NCBI GenBank assembly: GCA_020846135.1
Contig: JADLEK010000008.1
Location: forward strand, 1-64,000
Length of the DNA stretch: 64,000 bases
Reading direction: 5' to 3'
DNA from: Gammaproteobacteria bacterium
GTDB lineage: Bacteria; Pseudomonadota; Gammaproteobacteria; Competibacterales; Competibacteraceae
Shown here: positions 17,035-27,446 of the stretch, one piece after another
Layout: each line of letters opens with the position of its first letter
How positions within the stretch are numbered: the stretch's first letter is position 1
Made by a program: the position numbers and the translations under genes
Notes under the pieces: model-generated
What the model was told of the DNA's origin: nothing
The model's input: only the letters and a program-made list of their open reading frames with translations
Database searches by the model: none

Positions 17035-18615
17035 ATGGAATGGATCGCTGATCCCACAATCTGGATTGGTCTGGCGACCCTGATCGTTTTGGAAATCGTC
17101 CTGGGGATCGACAATCTGATCTTCATCGCCATTCTCGCTGACAAACTCCCTCCGGCAGAGCGCGATCGGGCGCGGATTATTGGTTTAACCCTCGCCATGG
17201 CGATGCGCCTGGTGCTGCTGGCCAGCATCTCCTGGTTGGTCACCCTGACTGCGCCCCTGTTCAGCTTGCTGAATCACCCCTTTTCCGGTCGGGACCTCAT
17301 CCTGTTGGTCGGCGGGCTGTTTTTGCTGTTCAAGGGCACCATGGAGCTGCATGAGCGCTTGGAGGGGAGCGATCAACACCACAACGGCTCGAAGTTGTAT
17401 GCCGGTTTCTGGCCCGTAGTGGCCCAGATCGTGATTCTGGATGCGGTATTTTCCATTGACGCGGTGATCACCGCAGTGGGGATGGTCGAACATTTGCCGG
17501 TAATGATGGCGGCGGTGGTGATCGCCATCGCCTTGATGCTGATCGCCAGCAAGCCATTGACCCGCTTCGTCAGCGCTCATCCCACCGTGATCATTCTCTG
17601 TCTGGGCTTCCTGCTCATGATCGGTTTTAGCCTGGTGGCCGAGGGCTTGGGTTTCCATATTCCCAAGGCTTATCTCTACGCCGCCATCGGTTTCTCGGTA
17701 CTCATCGAATTTTTCAACCAGTGGGCGCAATTCAACCGCCGCCGCTTTCTGGTGGGGACGCGGCCCCTGCGGGAACGCACTGCCGAGGCCGTTTTGCGCC
17801 TGCTGGGCGGACGAGTGGAATCTGCGGAAGTGGGCGACGATGTGGCGGCGCTGGCCAGTGGGGTTGAGGACCCTGCCGCCCTCTTTAATCCTGCTGAGCG
17901 AGCCATGATCCGCAGCGTTCTGCATCTCGCCGAGCGGACGATCCCGGCGCTGATGACCCCGCGTCTGGACATCGTCTGGCTGGACTTGGAAGCGGACGCA
18001 GAAGAATTGCGGAAAATCCTGCAACAGCATCCCTATAGTTGTTATCTGGTTTGTCAGGGCGAGCTAGATGATCTGCAAGGCGTGGTGCAAGGACGGGATT
18101 TATTGTCCCAAGTGCTGGCGGGCGAACCGCTGAACCTCCATGCGGCGTTGCGGGAGTCATTAATCGTCCACGAGGGCATGAACAGTATGCAGGTGTTGGA
18201 GCAGTTGCGTCGGCATCCGATTCCACTGGCGGTCGTGGTGGACGATTATGGTGGCGTCGAGGGCATCGTCACGGCGTCCGATATTCTGGCGTCGATTGCC
18301 GGCGATCTGGCGAGTACAGCCGATGCCGAAGCGCCCGATGTCGTCTGCGAGAGTGAAGGAGTCTGGCTGCTGGACGGCAGCCTGCTCCTGGATGAAGTGC
18401 AGGAGGTACTCAACTGCGAAACACTGCCACGGGAAGAGATGTACCACACTCTGGCCGGATTGGCGCTCAACCAGTTGGGACAGATTCCCAGTGGCGGCGA
18501 GCAATTCACCTTGGAAGGTTATCAATTTGAGGTCGTCAGCATGGATGGACACCGGATCAACCAGGTCCGCGTCCGCTCCTGTGGCGCGGAATCCGGGAAC
18601 TCCGCGAAAATCTGA
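17035..18615 (+). CDS. TerC-domain membrane protein with CBS pair and CorC/HlyC domain (YoaE/YegH type)
   Basis: This is a 526-residue inner-membrane protein. Residues 1-215 form a TerC-like domain with about seven TM helices and the motif [13 protein letters not shown], then [13 protein letters not shown]; the acidic residues in these helices are thought to handle metal ions in TerC proteins. Residues 285-410 hold two CBS domains ([12 protein letters not shown] and [14 protein letters not shown]), and the last 90 residues match the CorC_HlyC transporter-associated domain ([12 protein letters not shown]). A role in metal ion or membrane-stress homeostasis is inferred from the family. Ribosome-binding site AAGGAG lies 11 bases before the ATG. 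The 270-base upstream region shows no recognisable yybP-ykoY riboswitch. Confidence 0.9.
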   Translation: MEWIADPTIWIGLATLIVLEIVLGIDNLIFIAILADKLPPAERDRARIIGLTLAMAMRLVLLASISWLVTLTAPLFSLLNHPFSGRDLILLVGGLFLLFKGTMELHERLEGSDQHHNGSKLYAGFWPVVAQIVILDAVFSIDAVITAVGMVEHLPVMMAAVVIAIALMLIASKPLTRFVSAHPTVIILCLGFLLMIGFSLVAEGLGFHIPKAYLYAAIGFSVLIEFFNQWAQFNRRRFLVGTRPLRERTAEAVLRLLGGRVESAEVGDDVAALASGVEDPAALFNPAERAMIRSVLHLAERTIPALMTPRLDIVWLDLEADAEELRKILQQHPYSCYLVCQGELDDLQGVVQGRDLLSQVLAGEPLNLHAALRESLIVHEGMNSMQVLEQLRRHPIPLAVVVDDYGGVEGIVTASDILASIAGDLASTADAEAPDVVCESEGVWLLDGSLLLDEVQEVLNCETLPREEMYHTLAGLALNQLGQIPSGGEQFTLEGYQFEVVSMDGHRINQVRVRSCGAESGNSAKI

Positions 18616-18687
18616 CCATGTCGCTGCTGTAAGGCCGTCCTAAACCCAATGGGGGATCAAAGTGAAAGTCCTGCTTGAATGACTGGG

Positions 18688-20345
<1,658 letters not shown>

Positions 20346-20495
20346 AGCACATTTGCTCCATCCGGGGTGTGATTGCAGGGATCGTCGATCTATGCGATGT
20401 TAAGGCAGTTTAATGAGCGCTAAAACCCTGTTTCTTCGCTGCAATGACCTAACCCCACCTCGAACGCTAGTGCTGGGCCTCAACAGAGACGATCC

Positions 20496-20906
20496 ATGAC
20501 CGACAACGTAGAAAACTTGGTGCTGGAACTGTTACGAGCGATTCGGGCGGATATTGCTGACTTAAGGCGGGAAGTAACCAACAACACGGTACAAATTGTG
20601 GCCCTGGGGCAACAAATGGCCGGTCTATCTATTGCGGCCTACGGCGGCAAAAATGACCTTGAGGAAGTGAAACGAGGTGTGGAACGCCTGGACAACGGCT
20701 TGAACTTCACGATGCAGCATGAACCGTTTAATCGCCAGACTGATATGTTCCACATGAAACCATCGTCGCCTGTCGCTCCTTCAACCGCTCATCGGAGTCG
20801 GTTGGTTCCACGTGGAACCATCGCGGCCCATCGTTCCTTCAACCGCTCGTCGGAGTCGGTTGGTTCCTGTGGAACCATTGCCGTCCGTCGCGCCGTTAGC
20901 CTTTAG
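20496..20906 (+). CDS. Small coiled-coil orphan protein with a repeat-derived C-terminus
   Basis: This is a 136-codon frame. The first 75 or so residues (MTDNVENLVLELLRAIRADI and a further heptad-like, charged helix) resemble a common family of short coiled-coil proteins of unknown function in Proteobacteria. From about residue 84 the frame runs through the parS-like palindromes and the 58-base tandem repeat, giving low-complexity text such as RLVPRGTIA. The original stop may have been lost when the repeats arrived. The ribosome-binding site is weak. It ends just before the lptD start. No function is assigned. Confidence 0.5.
   Translation: MTDNVENLVLELLRAIRADIADLRREVTNNTVQIVALGQQMAGLSIAAYGGKNDLEEVKRGVERLDNGLNFTMQHEPFNRQTDMFHMKPSSPVAPSTAHRSRLVPRGTIAAHRSFNRSSESVGSCGTIAVRRAVSL
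20746..20761. other. Degenerate parS-like palindrome 4
   Basis: TGTTCCACATGAAACC matches parS at the outer arms but has CA/TG at the centre in place of CG and one further mismatch. It lies 42 bases before the perfect site at 20803. Confidence 0.45.
20761..20877 (+). repeat. 58-base tandem direct repeat carrying parS-like palindromes
   Basis: There are two head-to-tail copies of about 58 bases. Each contains a CTTCAACCGCTC segment, then TCGGAGTCGGTTGGTTCC, and ends in a palindrome (perfect in copy 1, shortened in copy 2). The copies differ at several positions in their first third. The repeat lies just upstream of lptD and inside the tail of the orphan ORF. Confidence 0.75.
20803..20820. other. 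Perfect 18-bp parS-like palindrome
   Basis: TGGTTCCACGTGGAACCA is a perfect inverted repeat. Its 14-base core GTTCCACGTGGAAC is identical to the core of parS in Pseudomonas species. A shortened relative, TGGTTCCTGTGGAACCA, follows at 20861-20877. It is the strongest candidate ParB-binding site in the window. Confidence 0.75.
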
Positions 20907-20922
20907 CTTTTTTCCCTTACTC

Positions 20923-23199
20923 ATGACCGCGCATTACCGGAACCTCCTGACTGGCGTCCTGTGGAGTCTGCTGCCGCTGGCCGGCCTTCATGCTCAATCC
21001 GATGGCGCGCCTTCGCCGTGGACGCAGTGCGAAGCCGACGAACTGGCGCAGGACCTCGTGCCGGTCACGCCCAATCTACCGCCGCCGAATGAATTGCCGA
21101 TTCAGGCCGAGGCTGAGCGCGCCGAATCCTCGCCTGCCCAATCAACGCTTGAAGGCAACGTCAGCCTAGCACGCGGCGATCAGCGACTCCGCGCTGATCG
21201 CATCATCCTGGATCGCGCCGCCAATCGCGCCAAAGCCGAAAATGGCTTCACTTACAGCGATCCCCAACAGGTATTGCGCGGCCAGCAGGCTGAGGTGGAT
21301 TTGAACACCGAAGCTGGCTGGTTCCAGGATGCCGATTACTACCTGCCGCAGCGTAACGCCCAAGGTTCCGCCAAGGAAGTCCAGGTCAATCGCGCCGAGC
21401 AGCAGAGCCAGTTGAAAGAGGCCACTTACTCCACCTGCGCTCGGGGCAACGAGATGTGGAAGTTGCGAGCCGACGAGATCAATCTGAATGAAGCCGAGGG
21501 ACGCGGGACGGCCCATGACATCGTGCTGGAGTTCAAGGACACCCCGGTGTTCTATTTCCCCTACCTGTCGTTTCCGATCACCGACGCCCGGCAGTCCGGG
21601 TTCCTGTTCCCGCGCCAGGGTTACGCCAGCGAAACCGGCTTTGACCTGACCATTCCCTATTACTGGAACATCGCGCCCAATCAGGACATGACCATCGCCC
21701 CGCGCATCATGACCGAACGCGGGGTGCTGCTGGGTCTGGAATACCGCTATCTCACCCCTAACCGGCGCGGGCAGGCCAGCTTCGAGTACATCCCCGATGA
21801 TCGCCGTTACGAAGGCGCGCGCGGCTCGATCAATCTCAGCGACCGTGCCGCGCTGCTGCCGGATTTTTACACCGACCTACTCTATGAATATGTTTCCGAC
21901 GACAGCTACCTCAAGGATCTGAACAACAACCTGGAGTTTCTGACGCCGAACTATCTGGAGCGGCATCTCGACGCCCGCTACTACGGCGAAGGCTGGCAGG
22001 CGCTGGCGCGGGTGCAGGGCTTCCAGATACTCAATACCGATCTGTTTGCCCTGACCGGCAATCCCTACGAGCGCCTGCCGCAACTGCTGTTCAGCGGGGC
22101 CTGGCCGTCCGGCTCCGGCGGGCTGAGCTATCAGCTTTATGGCGAAATGGTCAATTTCCAGCAGTCCGACGTTGTGACCGGCCTGCGGCTGGATCTGTGG
22201 CCAACCGTGGGCTGGGCGCTGGAACAGCCATGGGGCTACCTCAAACCGCAGGCTGGGTTTCGCTACACTGGCTACCAGCTCGACAACACCGAGCCTGACG
22301 CCAATGGTGCCCCCAACCGCGCCACCCCGGTGCTGAGTCTGGACAGCGGCCTGATCTTCGACCGGGCGTTGCAAGCCGACTGGCTGGGACTGGCCGCCGG
22401 GACCCAAACCCTGGAGCCGCGTCTGTTCTATCTGTATGTCCCCTACCGTGATCAGGATGACATACCGCTGTTCGACAGCAGCGTCATGGATCGGGATCTG
22501 GACTGGCTGTTTCGCAAGAACCGTTTCACCGGGGCGGATCGGATGGGCGACGCTAATCAGTTGACTGCGGCGCTAACCACCCGATTGATCGATGCGCCGA
22601 GTGGTCGTGAACGGTTGCGGGCCAGCATCGGTCAGATTCAATATTTCGAGGATCGCCGGGTCAATATGTATTCCGTTGAACTGCCCCAGACTTCGGACAA
22701 TTCCGGGTTGATCGCGCAAGGCCTGGTCAATCTGTCGTCGCGCTGGGCGGTGCAGGGCGGGGTGCAATTGGAGCCGGAAAACAGCGATATTCAGCGCAGC
22801 GCGTTTGATCTGCGCTACTACGCCGACTCCCGGCAATTGATCAATCTGTCCTATCTGCTGGATCGCGACCCGCAAGGGCTGCGCAGTCTGGGCGATCAAA
22901 TCCACTCAGTGGATGTCTCGCTGGCCTGGCCGGTCGCCAGCCAGTGGCGGGTGATGGCCCGCTGGAATCAGGCCATCAATATCAGCCGTAATCTGGAAAC
23001 TCTGGCCGGACTGGAATACGAAGACTGCTGCTGGGCGGTGCGGGCGGTGGCCCGGCAATACCGTGACAGCCCGCAGGAAGTCGATGCCCAGACCGGCTTT
23101 TACCTAGAACTGGAATTGAAAGGGTTGTCCCGCTTGGGCAGCAGCCTGGAAAATCAACTCCAAAGCTCTATTCTCGGTTATCAACCGATCCGCTATTAG
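20923..23199 (+). CDS. lptD: LPS-assembly outer-membrane protein LptD
   Basis: This is the outer-membrane beta-barrel that, with the lipoprotein LptE, inserts LPS into the outer leaflet. From ATG 20923 it is 758 residues, with a signal peptide ending near GLHAQS. An OstA/LptA-like periplasmic jellyroll (about residues 60-200) precedes the barrel. All four cysteines needed for the two structural disulfides are present: Cys36 (WTQCEAD), Cys172 (TYSTCARGN) and the adjacent pair Cys702-Cys703 (EDCCW). The open frame extends upstream to 20812, but that part comes from repeat DNA. No good Shine-Dalgarno precedes the ATG. surA follows after 13 bases, as in most gammaproteobacteria. Confidence 0.95.
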   Translation: MTAHYRNLLTGVLWSLLPLAGLHAQSDGAPSPWTQCEADELAQDLVPVTPNLPPPNELPIQAEAERAESSPAQSTLEGNVSLARGDQRLRADRIILDRAANRAKAENGFTYSDPQQVLRGQQAEVDLNTEAGWFQDADYYLPQRNAQGSAKEVQVNRAEQQSQLKEATYSTCARGNEMWKLRADEINLNEAEGRGTAHDIVLEFKDTPVFYFPYLSFPITDARQSGFLFPRQGYASETGFDLTIPYYWNIAPNQDMTIAPRIMTERGVLLGLEYRYLTPNRRGQASFEYIPDDRRYEGARGSINLSDRAALLPDFYTDLLYEYVSDDSYLKDLNNNLEFLTPNYLERHLDARYYGEGWQALARVQGFQILNTDLFALTGNPYERLPQLLFSGAWPSGSGGLSYQLYGEMVNFQQSDVVTGLRLDLWPTVGWALEQPWGYLKPQAGFRYTGYQLDNTEPDANGAPNRATPVLSLDSGLIFDRALQADWLGLAAGTQTLEPRLFYLYVPYRDQDDIPLFDSSVMDRDLDWLFRKNRFTGADRMGDANQLTAALTTRLIDAPSGRERLRASIGQIQYFEDRRVNMYSVELPQTSDNSGLIAQGLVNLSSRWAVQGGVQLEPENSDIQRSAFDLRYYADSRQLINLSYLLDRDPQGLRSLGDQIHSVDVSLAWPVASQWRVMARWNQAINISRNLETLAGLEYEDCCWAVRAVARQYRDSPQEVDAQTGFYLELELKGLSRLGSSLENQLQSSILGYQPIRY

Positions 23200-23212
23200 G
23201 CGCTGACTTCCG

Positions 23213-24652
23213 ATGATCCGCATGAACAAACTGTTGCTGTTGCCCCTGTTGCTATTGCTGTTAACCGGTACTGCTCAGGCGGAAATGACCTTCGGTCCCG
23301 GCCCGGAAGACGCCGGCAGCTCCCTGGACGCCATCGTTGCGGTGGTCAATGATGATGTGATTACCCGTCGGGAACTGGATGCGGCGGTGGCGCAAATCGA
23401 GCGCCAGCTGCAGCAAAAAAAGGTGCCGATTCCGCCTCGCCCTGTGCTGGAACGCCAGGTACTGGAACGCCTGATCCTCTTGCAACTGCAAGTTCGGGCC
23501 GCCGAGCGCAACGGCATCACGGTGGACGATGCCACGCTGAATGCGGCGATCGACACGCTGGCCCAGCGCAACAAGATGACCTTGACCCAACTGCGCCAGA
23601 CCATTGAAAAAGAGGGGGTCAGTTTTGCCCAGTTCCGCGACGACATCCGTCGCGAACTGCTGAGCGCCCGGCTGCGGCAAAAAATGGTGGACAGCCAGAT
23701 TCAGGTCTCCGAGCAGGACGTGGAGAGTCTGCAGGCGCAGATGACCGGAGGAGGAGAGAGCGCCGCCCCTGGCAGTACCGGCGATGGCGGCGGTGGGCGC
23801 GAGTACCACATCGCCCAGATTCTGATCTCGGTGCCGGAAAACGCCTCGCCGGCGCAGGTTGAAGCGGCCAAACGCCAGGCCAGCGAGGTACTCGCACAAT
23901 TGCGCAAGGGCGTCGATTTCCGGCAACTGGCGGTTAGCGCCTCGGCTGGACGGCAGGCGCTGGAGGGTGGCGATCTCGGCTGGCGCAGCGCCGATCAGTT
24001 GCCGACCCTGTTCGCCGAGGCGGTGCCGAAATTGCGGCCCGGTCAGTTCAGCGACCTGATTCGCAGCCCCAGCGGCTTCCACATCGTCAAACTGCTGGAA
24101 GTTCGGGGCGGCGGCGCGGCGGCGGCATCGCCCTCGGCGCCGGCAGCAGACAAAAACGCGCTGGTCACGCAAACCCGCGCCCAGCACATTCTGCTGCGCA
24201 CTTCTGCGAAATTAACCGACGATGAGGCCCACCAGAAATTGACGCAATTGCGCAACCAGATTGAGAGCGGTCAGGATTTCGCGGCGCTGGCCCGGGCCAA
24301 TTCCGATGACAAGAATTCGGCGGCGAAGGGTGGCGATCTGGGCTGGGTGATGCCGGGGACCGTGGTTCCGCAGTTTGAACAAGCGATGGTGTCATTGCAG
24401 CCGAACCAGATCAGCCAGCCGTTTCAGACTCCGTTTGGCTGGCATATCGTCCAGGTGCTGGAGCGCCGCGAAGCCCCCGCCCCGCCCGAAGCCGGACGCG
24501 CCAAGGTTCGTGAGGCGCTGTTGCGGCGGCGGGCCGATGAGGAATGGGAACAGGCGTTGCGCCGGTTGCGCGACGAGGCCTATATCGAAATTCGTCTGGC
24601 CCCGGTCCCGGCTTTACCCACAGAGGCGTTGGCCCCTAAAGAAGCGCCATGA
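23213..24652 (+). CDS. surA: Periplasmic chaperone / peptidyl-prolyl isomerase SurA
   Basis: This is the outer-membrane-protein chaperone, which delivers barrels such as LptD to the BAM complex. It has 479 residues (E. coli 428), with a leucine-rich signal peptide cleaved near TAQA. The SurA N-domain (VVNDDVITRRELDAAV) is followed by two parvulin domains beginning HIAQILISVPE and RAQHILLRTS, each with GGDLGW. A Gly/Ser-rich insert separates the N-domain and PPIase 1. Either ATG 23213 or ATG 23222 could start it. It overlaps rsmA by 4 bases; pdxA, usually found between them, is missing. Confidence 0.95.
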   Translation: MIRMNKLLLLPLLLLLLTGTAQAEMTFGPGPEDAGSSLDAIVAVVNDDVITRRELDAAVAQIERQLQQKKVPIPPRPVLERQVLERLILLQLQVRAAERNGITVDDATLNAAIDTLAQRNKMTLTQLRQTIEKEGVSFAQFRDDIRRELLSARLRQKMVDSQIQVSEQDVESLQAQMTGGGESAAPGSTGDGGGGREYHIAQILISVPENASPAQVEAAKRQASEVLAQLRKGVDFRQLAVSASAGRQALEGGDLGWRSADQLPTLFAEAVPKLRPGQFSDLIRSPSGFHIVKLLEVRGGGAAAASPSAPAADKNALVTQTRAQHILLRTSAKLTDDEAHQKLTQLRNQIESGQDFAALARANSDDKNSAAKGGDLGWVMPGTVVPQFEQAMVSLQPNQISQPFQTPFGWHIVQVLERREAPAPPEAGRAKVREALLRRRADEEWEQALRRLRDEAYIEIRLAPVPALPTEALAPKEAP

Positions 24653-25434
24653 GCGAAGCGGCGCATCGGCCTCGCAAACGCTTCGGCCAGCATTTTCTCC
24701 ATGATCCCGGCGTCATTGACCAGATTATGGCGGCTATCCGGCCGTTGCCTGGCCAGCGGCTGGTTGAAATCGGTCCTGGCCTGGGTGCGTTAACCATTCC
24801 GTTGCTGCAAGCCGCGGGCGAACTGGACGCGGTAGAACTGGATCGGGATTTGCCCGAGCTGTTGCAGGCGCGTTGCCAGGGGATCGGGACGTTGCGGCTC
24901 TATCAGGCTGATGCGCTGACCTTCAATTTTGCGACCCTGCGCGGTGCCGGCCCCCGGCTGCGGATGGTCGGCAACCTGCCTTACAACATCGCCACGCCCC
25001 TGTTGTTTCATCTGCTGACCCAGGTAGTCCATCTCCACGATCTGCATTTTATGTTGCAACGGGAAGTCGCGGAGCGAATGGCGGCCAGTCCGGGCGATGC
25101 GGCTTATGGACGGTTGTCGGTGATGATCCAATACCGTTGCCGGGTTGAGTCGCTGTTCACCGTCGAGCCGGGCGCGTTCCAGCCGCCGCCGAAAGTGCAG
25201 TCAGCGGTCGTGAGGCTGGTTCCATGTGAAGCATCGCCCGTCGCGGTGCGCGATGAGGCCTGCTTCGCTGATGTGGTGCGCCGCGCGTTTGCCCAGCGCC
25301 GCAAGACCTTGCGCAACTCCCTGCGCGAGGTCTTGGACGCCGCCCAAATCAAGGCGGCCGGCATCGAACCGGGCGCTCGCCCGGAAACGCTGGATCTGGC
25401 GGCGTTTGCGGCGTTGAGCAATGCGATAGGCTGA
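24649..25434 (+). CDS. rsmA: 16S rRNA dimethyladenosine transferase (RsmA/KsgA)
   Basis: This enzyme dimethylates A1518 and A1519 of 16S rRNA in late 30S assembly. At 261 residues it is slightly short (E. coli 273). Family motifs are KRFGQHFLHD at the N-terminus, SAM motif I VEIGPGLGALT and the catalytic NLPYNIATPL. The C-terminal domain contains RRKTLRNSL. The segment VVRLVPCEASPVAVRDE contains a parS-like palindrome and is similar at DNA level to a non-coding stretch 800 bases downstream. Start ATG overlaps the surA stop. Confidence 0.95.
   Translation: MSEAAHRPRKRFGQHFLHDPGVIDQIMAAIRPLPGQRLVEIGPGLGALTIPLLQAAGELDAVELDRDLPELLQARCQGIGTLRLYQADALTFNFATLRGAGPRLRMVGNLPYNIATPLLFHLLTQVVHLHDLHFMLQREVAERMAASPGDAAYGRLSVMIQYRCRVESLFTVEPGAFQPPPKVQSAVVRLVPCEASPVAVRDEACFADVVRRAFAQRRKTLRNSLREVLDAAQIKAAGIEPGARPETLDLAAFAALSNAIG
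25204..25254. repeat. Copy A of a ~51-base repeat inside rsmA
   Basis: This stretch begins GCGGTCGTGAGGCTGGTTCC and ends GTGCGCGAT. It matches 26004-26055 at roughly 80 per cent by eye, exactly 800 bases away. It includes the parS-like 16-mer GGTTCCATGTGAAGCA at 25218-25233, which has several mismatches to consensus. Confidence 0.55.
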
Positions 25435-25440
25435 GAGGTT

Positions 25441-25521
25441 TTAGGCGATTTCTCGTAAAGGCCGTCTCCGGGTGTCGATGAACATTCCAGAAACCGGCCA
25501 CGGAAGAACACGGAAGATCCC
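25441..25521. repeat. Dispersed ~80-base repeat, copy 1
   Basis: It shares about 80 per cent identity by eye with 31189-31268. Common blocks are CGGGTGTCGAT, CATTCCAGAAACC, CACGGAA and ACGGAA. In this copy the repeat runs into, and supplies the start codon and first ~16 codons of, the truncated Uma2-like frame. Confidence 0.65.
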
Positions 25522-25972
25522 GGAACATGACGAGCGGGAACTACGAGACAAGATCGTCGAGTTGCTGGCGGCGGGGACGGGTCTGGTGTGGGTGGTGCGC
25601 TTAATCGGACCGCAGCGGGTGGAAGTGCATCGCCCCAATGAGCCGATGAAGCTGTACAGCGCCAGTGGTGTGCTGGAAGCGCCCGGGGTGTTGCGTAATC
25701 CGGCACCGGTGCGGGCGCTGTTCGACCAGGATGCGGCGCATGAAGTGGTGTTGCGGAATCTGTTACAACGCCGGGGCTATGCCAGCCTGAATGCGGTGCG
25801 TGAGGAAGGGATGAGCGAGGCCGTTCTGGCCTTGTTGCAAGGCCGGGGACTTGCAGTAGAGGCCACGGTCGAGGCGCGGGTGCGAGCCTGCCATGATCGG
25901 GAGACCTTGCGGCGCTGGTTGCTTAGGGCGGCTCAGGCCGGGCGGGCCGAATCGCTGTTCGACGCTGATTGA
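25472..25972 (+). CDS. Truncated Uma2-like protein with repeat-derived N-terminus
   Basis: This is a 166-codon frame starting at GTG 25472 (ATG at 25478). Residues 1-20 come from the dispersed repeat. Residues 25-85 (KIVELLAAGTGLVWVVRLIG then VEVHRPNEP and GVLEAPGVLRNPAPVRALF) match the C-terminal part of Uma2-family PD-(D/E)XK nucleases, with the metal-binding core absent. Residues 90-166 form a helical tail (NLLQRRGYASLNAVREEGMS) that such proteins often carry. It is probably a non-functional remnant or a fusion without nuclease activity. It lies between rsmA and the convergent ybbA. Confidence 0.55.
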   Translation: MSMNIPETGHGRTRKIPEHDERELRDKIVELLAAGTGLVWVVRLIGPQRVEVHRPNEPMKLYSASGVLEAPGVLRNPAPVRALFDQDAAHEVVLRNLLQRRGYASLNAVREEGMSEAVLALLQGRGLAVEATVEARVRACHDRETLRRWLLRAAQAGRAESLFDAD

Positions 25973-26003
25973 TTGCTGGGTGAGAATTGCGAAACCCTGG
26001 ATG

Positions 26004-26055
26004 GCGGTCGTGAGGTTGGTTCCACATGGAACATCTGCCCAGCGTGGTGCGCGAT
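26004..26055. repeat. Copy B of the ~51-base repeat, with parS-like site
   Basis: This is the non-coding counterpart of 25204-25254. It begins GCGGTCGTGAGGTTGGTTCC. It contains GGTTCCACATGGAACA at 26018-26033, whose core GTTCCACATGGAAC differs from the parS core by one base. It lies between the Uma2 remnant and the ybbA stop. Confidence 0.6.
26018..26033. other. parS-like palindrome 5
   Basis: GGTTCCACATGGAACA: a single change (CACATG for CACGTG at the centre) separates its core from that of the perfect site at 20803. It is intergenic. Confidence 0.55.
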
Positions 26056-26062
26056 CTCCGCT

Positions 26063-26734
26063 TCAGCGAGCGACTTCCGGGCGCAACCGCCCGCCGTCCA
26101 GTTCCAGCACCCGATCGCAATACGCTGCCAGTTCCGGGTCATGGGTGACCAGAATCAGGGTAGCGCCCTGCTCCCGGTTCAGCGCAAACAGCAGTTCAAT
26201 AATCCTGTGGCCGGTATTTTGGTCGAGATTGCCGGTCGGTTCATCGGCAAACAGCAGATCGGGATTACCGGCGAAAGCGCGAGCGATCGCTACCCGTTGC
26301 TGTTCGCCGCCCGACAATTGCCCGGGATAATGCCGGGCGCGGGCCTGCAACCCGACCCGTTCCAGCAACTCCAGCGCCTGCCGGGCGGCGTCGGACTGAC
26401 CGGCCAGTTCCAGCGGCAGCATCACATTTTCCAGCGCAGTCAGGCCGGTGAGCAACTGGAAAGACTGGAACACGAAACCGACCCGTTGCGCCCGCAACCG
26501 GGCGCGGCCATCCTCATCGAGACCGCCCAGATCCGCCTCCGCCAGCCATACCCGGCCGTGGGTAGGTGTATCCAGTCCCGCCAGCAGCCCAAGCAAGGTA
26601 GACTTGCCGGAACCGGAAGCCCCCACCACCGCCACGCTCTCGCCGTGAGTAATGCTAAAGTTAATATCATCGAGGATGATCAGGGGACCCTCCGGGCTGA
26701 TCACCTGCTTGCCCAGTTGTTCAACCCGCACCAT
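26063..26734 (-). CDS. ybbA: ABC transporter ATP-binding protein YbbA
   Basis: This is an ATPase of about 223 residues in the LolD/MacB-like family. Walker A is GASGSGKST, the signature LSGGEQQR and Walker B LLFADEPTGNLD; the H-loop is VTHD. ATG 26734 gives a length matching E. coli YbbA (228); the frame is open to 26815, but that overlaps the tesA signal peptide. It is divergent from tesA, the conserved arrangement. The usual downstream permease ybbP is absent; a Uma2-like remnant on the other strand lies there instead, so its membrane partner is unknown. Confidence 0.88.
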   Translation of the reverse strand: MVRVEQLGKQVISPEGPLIILDDINFSITHGESVAVVGASGSGKSTLLGLLAGLDTPTHGRVWLAEADLGGLDEDGRARLRAQRVGFVFQSFQLLTGLTALENVMLPLELAGQSDAARQALELLERVGLQARARHYPGQLSGGEQQRVAIARAFAGNPDLLFADEPTGNLDQNTGHRIIELLFALNREQGATLILVTHDPELAAYCDRVLELDGGRLRPEVAR

Positions 26735-26772
26735 GGCGATGGCCTGTTCTCTTGAGTCCAATGCTTCCGAAG

Positions 26773-27420
26773 ATGACGACAATTTGCTCACGAATTTACT
26801 CACGATGGATTCCAATGCTGATGCTGGCGGCGTTACTGGGTGGGCCGGCCCACGCTGAAGCGCCGGTGATTCTGGTGCTGGGCGACAGTTTAAGCGCCGC
26901 CTATGGTATTCCAGCAGAGCAGGGCTGGGTCAACCTGCTCCAGCGCCGCCTGGCGGAACGCGGCTTTCCACATCAGGTGGTCAATAACAGCATCAGCGGT
27001 GACACCACCAGCGGCGGTTTGAGCCGGTTGCCGGCGGCGCTGACCCGGGAAAAGCCGGCGATGGTGATCCTGGAACTGGGTGCCAACGATGGACTGCGTG
27101 GGCAACCGATCATGGCGATGACGACTAATCTGGCGCAGCTGATCGAACTGGCGCAACAGTCCGGCGCGAAAGTGATCCTGGCCGAGATGCGGATTCCGCC
27201 AAATTATGGCTCGTTGTACACCCAAAAGTTTCAGGCGGTCTTCAGCGAACTGGCCAAGCGTTACGACATTGCCCTGATTCCCTTTCTGCTTGACGGCGTG
27301 GCCGGCAATCCCGCACTGATTCAGGACGATGGTTTGCACCCCCGCGCCGAAGCGCAAGCCCGGATTCTGGACAATGTCTGGCCGACGTTGGAACCACTGC
27401 TGCAAAAGCCGCAACAGTAG
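26773..27420 (+). CDS. tesA: Periplasmic acyl-CoA thioesterase / lysophospholipase TesA
   Basis: This is an SGNH-family hydrolase of about 215 residues, secreted to the periplasm and acting on acyl thioesters, esters and lysophospholipids. The signal peptide ends AHA-EAP. Block I is LVLGDSLSAAYG (Ser nucleophile), block III contains GANDGLRG, and block V contains DGLHP with the catalytic Asp and His. ATG 26773 is preferred; ATG 26761 and an earlier TTG are possible. Divergence from ybbA with a very short spacer means the two 5' regions probably overlap. Confidence 0.93.
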   Translation: MTTICSRIYSRWIPMLMLAALLGGPAHAEAPVILVLGDSLSAAYGIPAEQGWVNLLQRRLAERGFPHQVVNNSISGDTTSGGLSRLPAALTREKPAMVILELGANDGLRGQPIMAMTTNLAQLIELAQQSGAKVILAEMRIPPNYGSLYTQKFQAVFSELAKRYDIALIPFLLDGVAGNPALIQDDGLHPRAEAQARILDNVWPTLEPLLQKPQQ

Positions 27421-27446
27421 ACGCTGATCAGCGCAAGGAACGCCTC

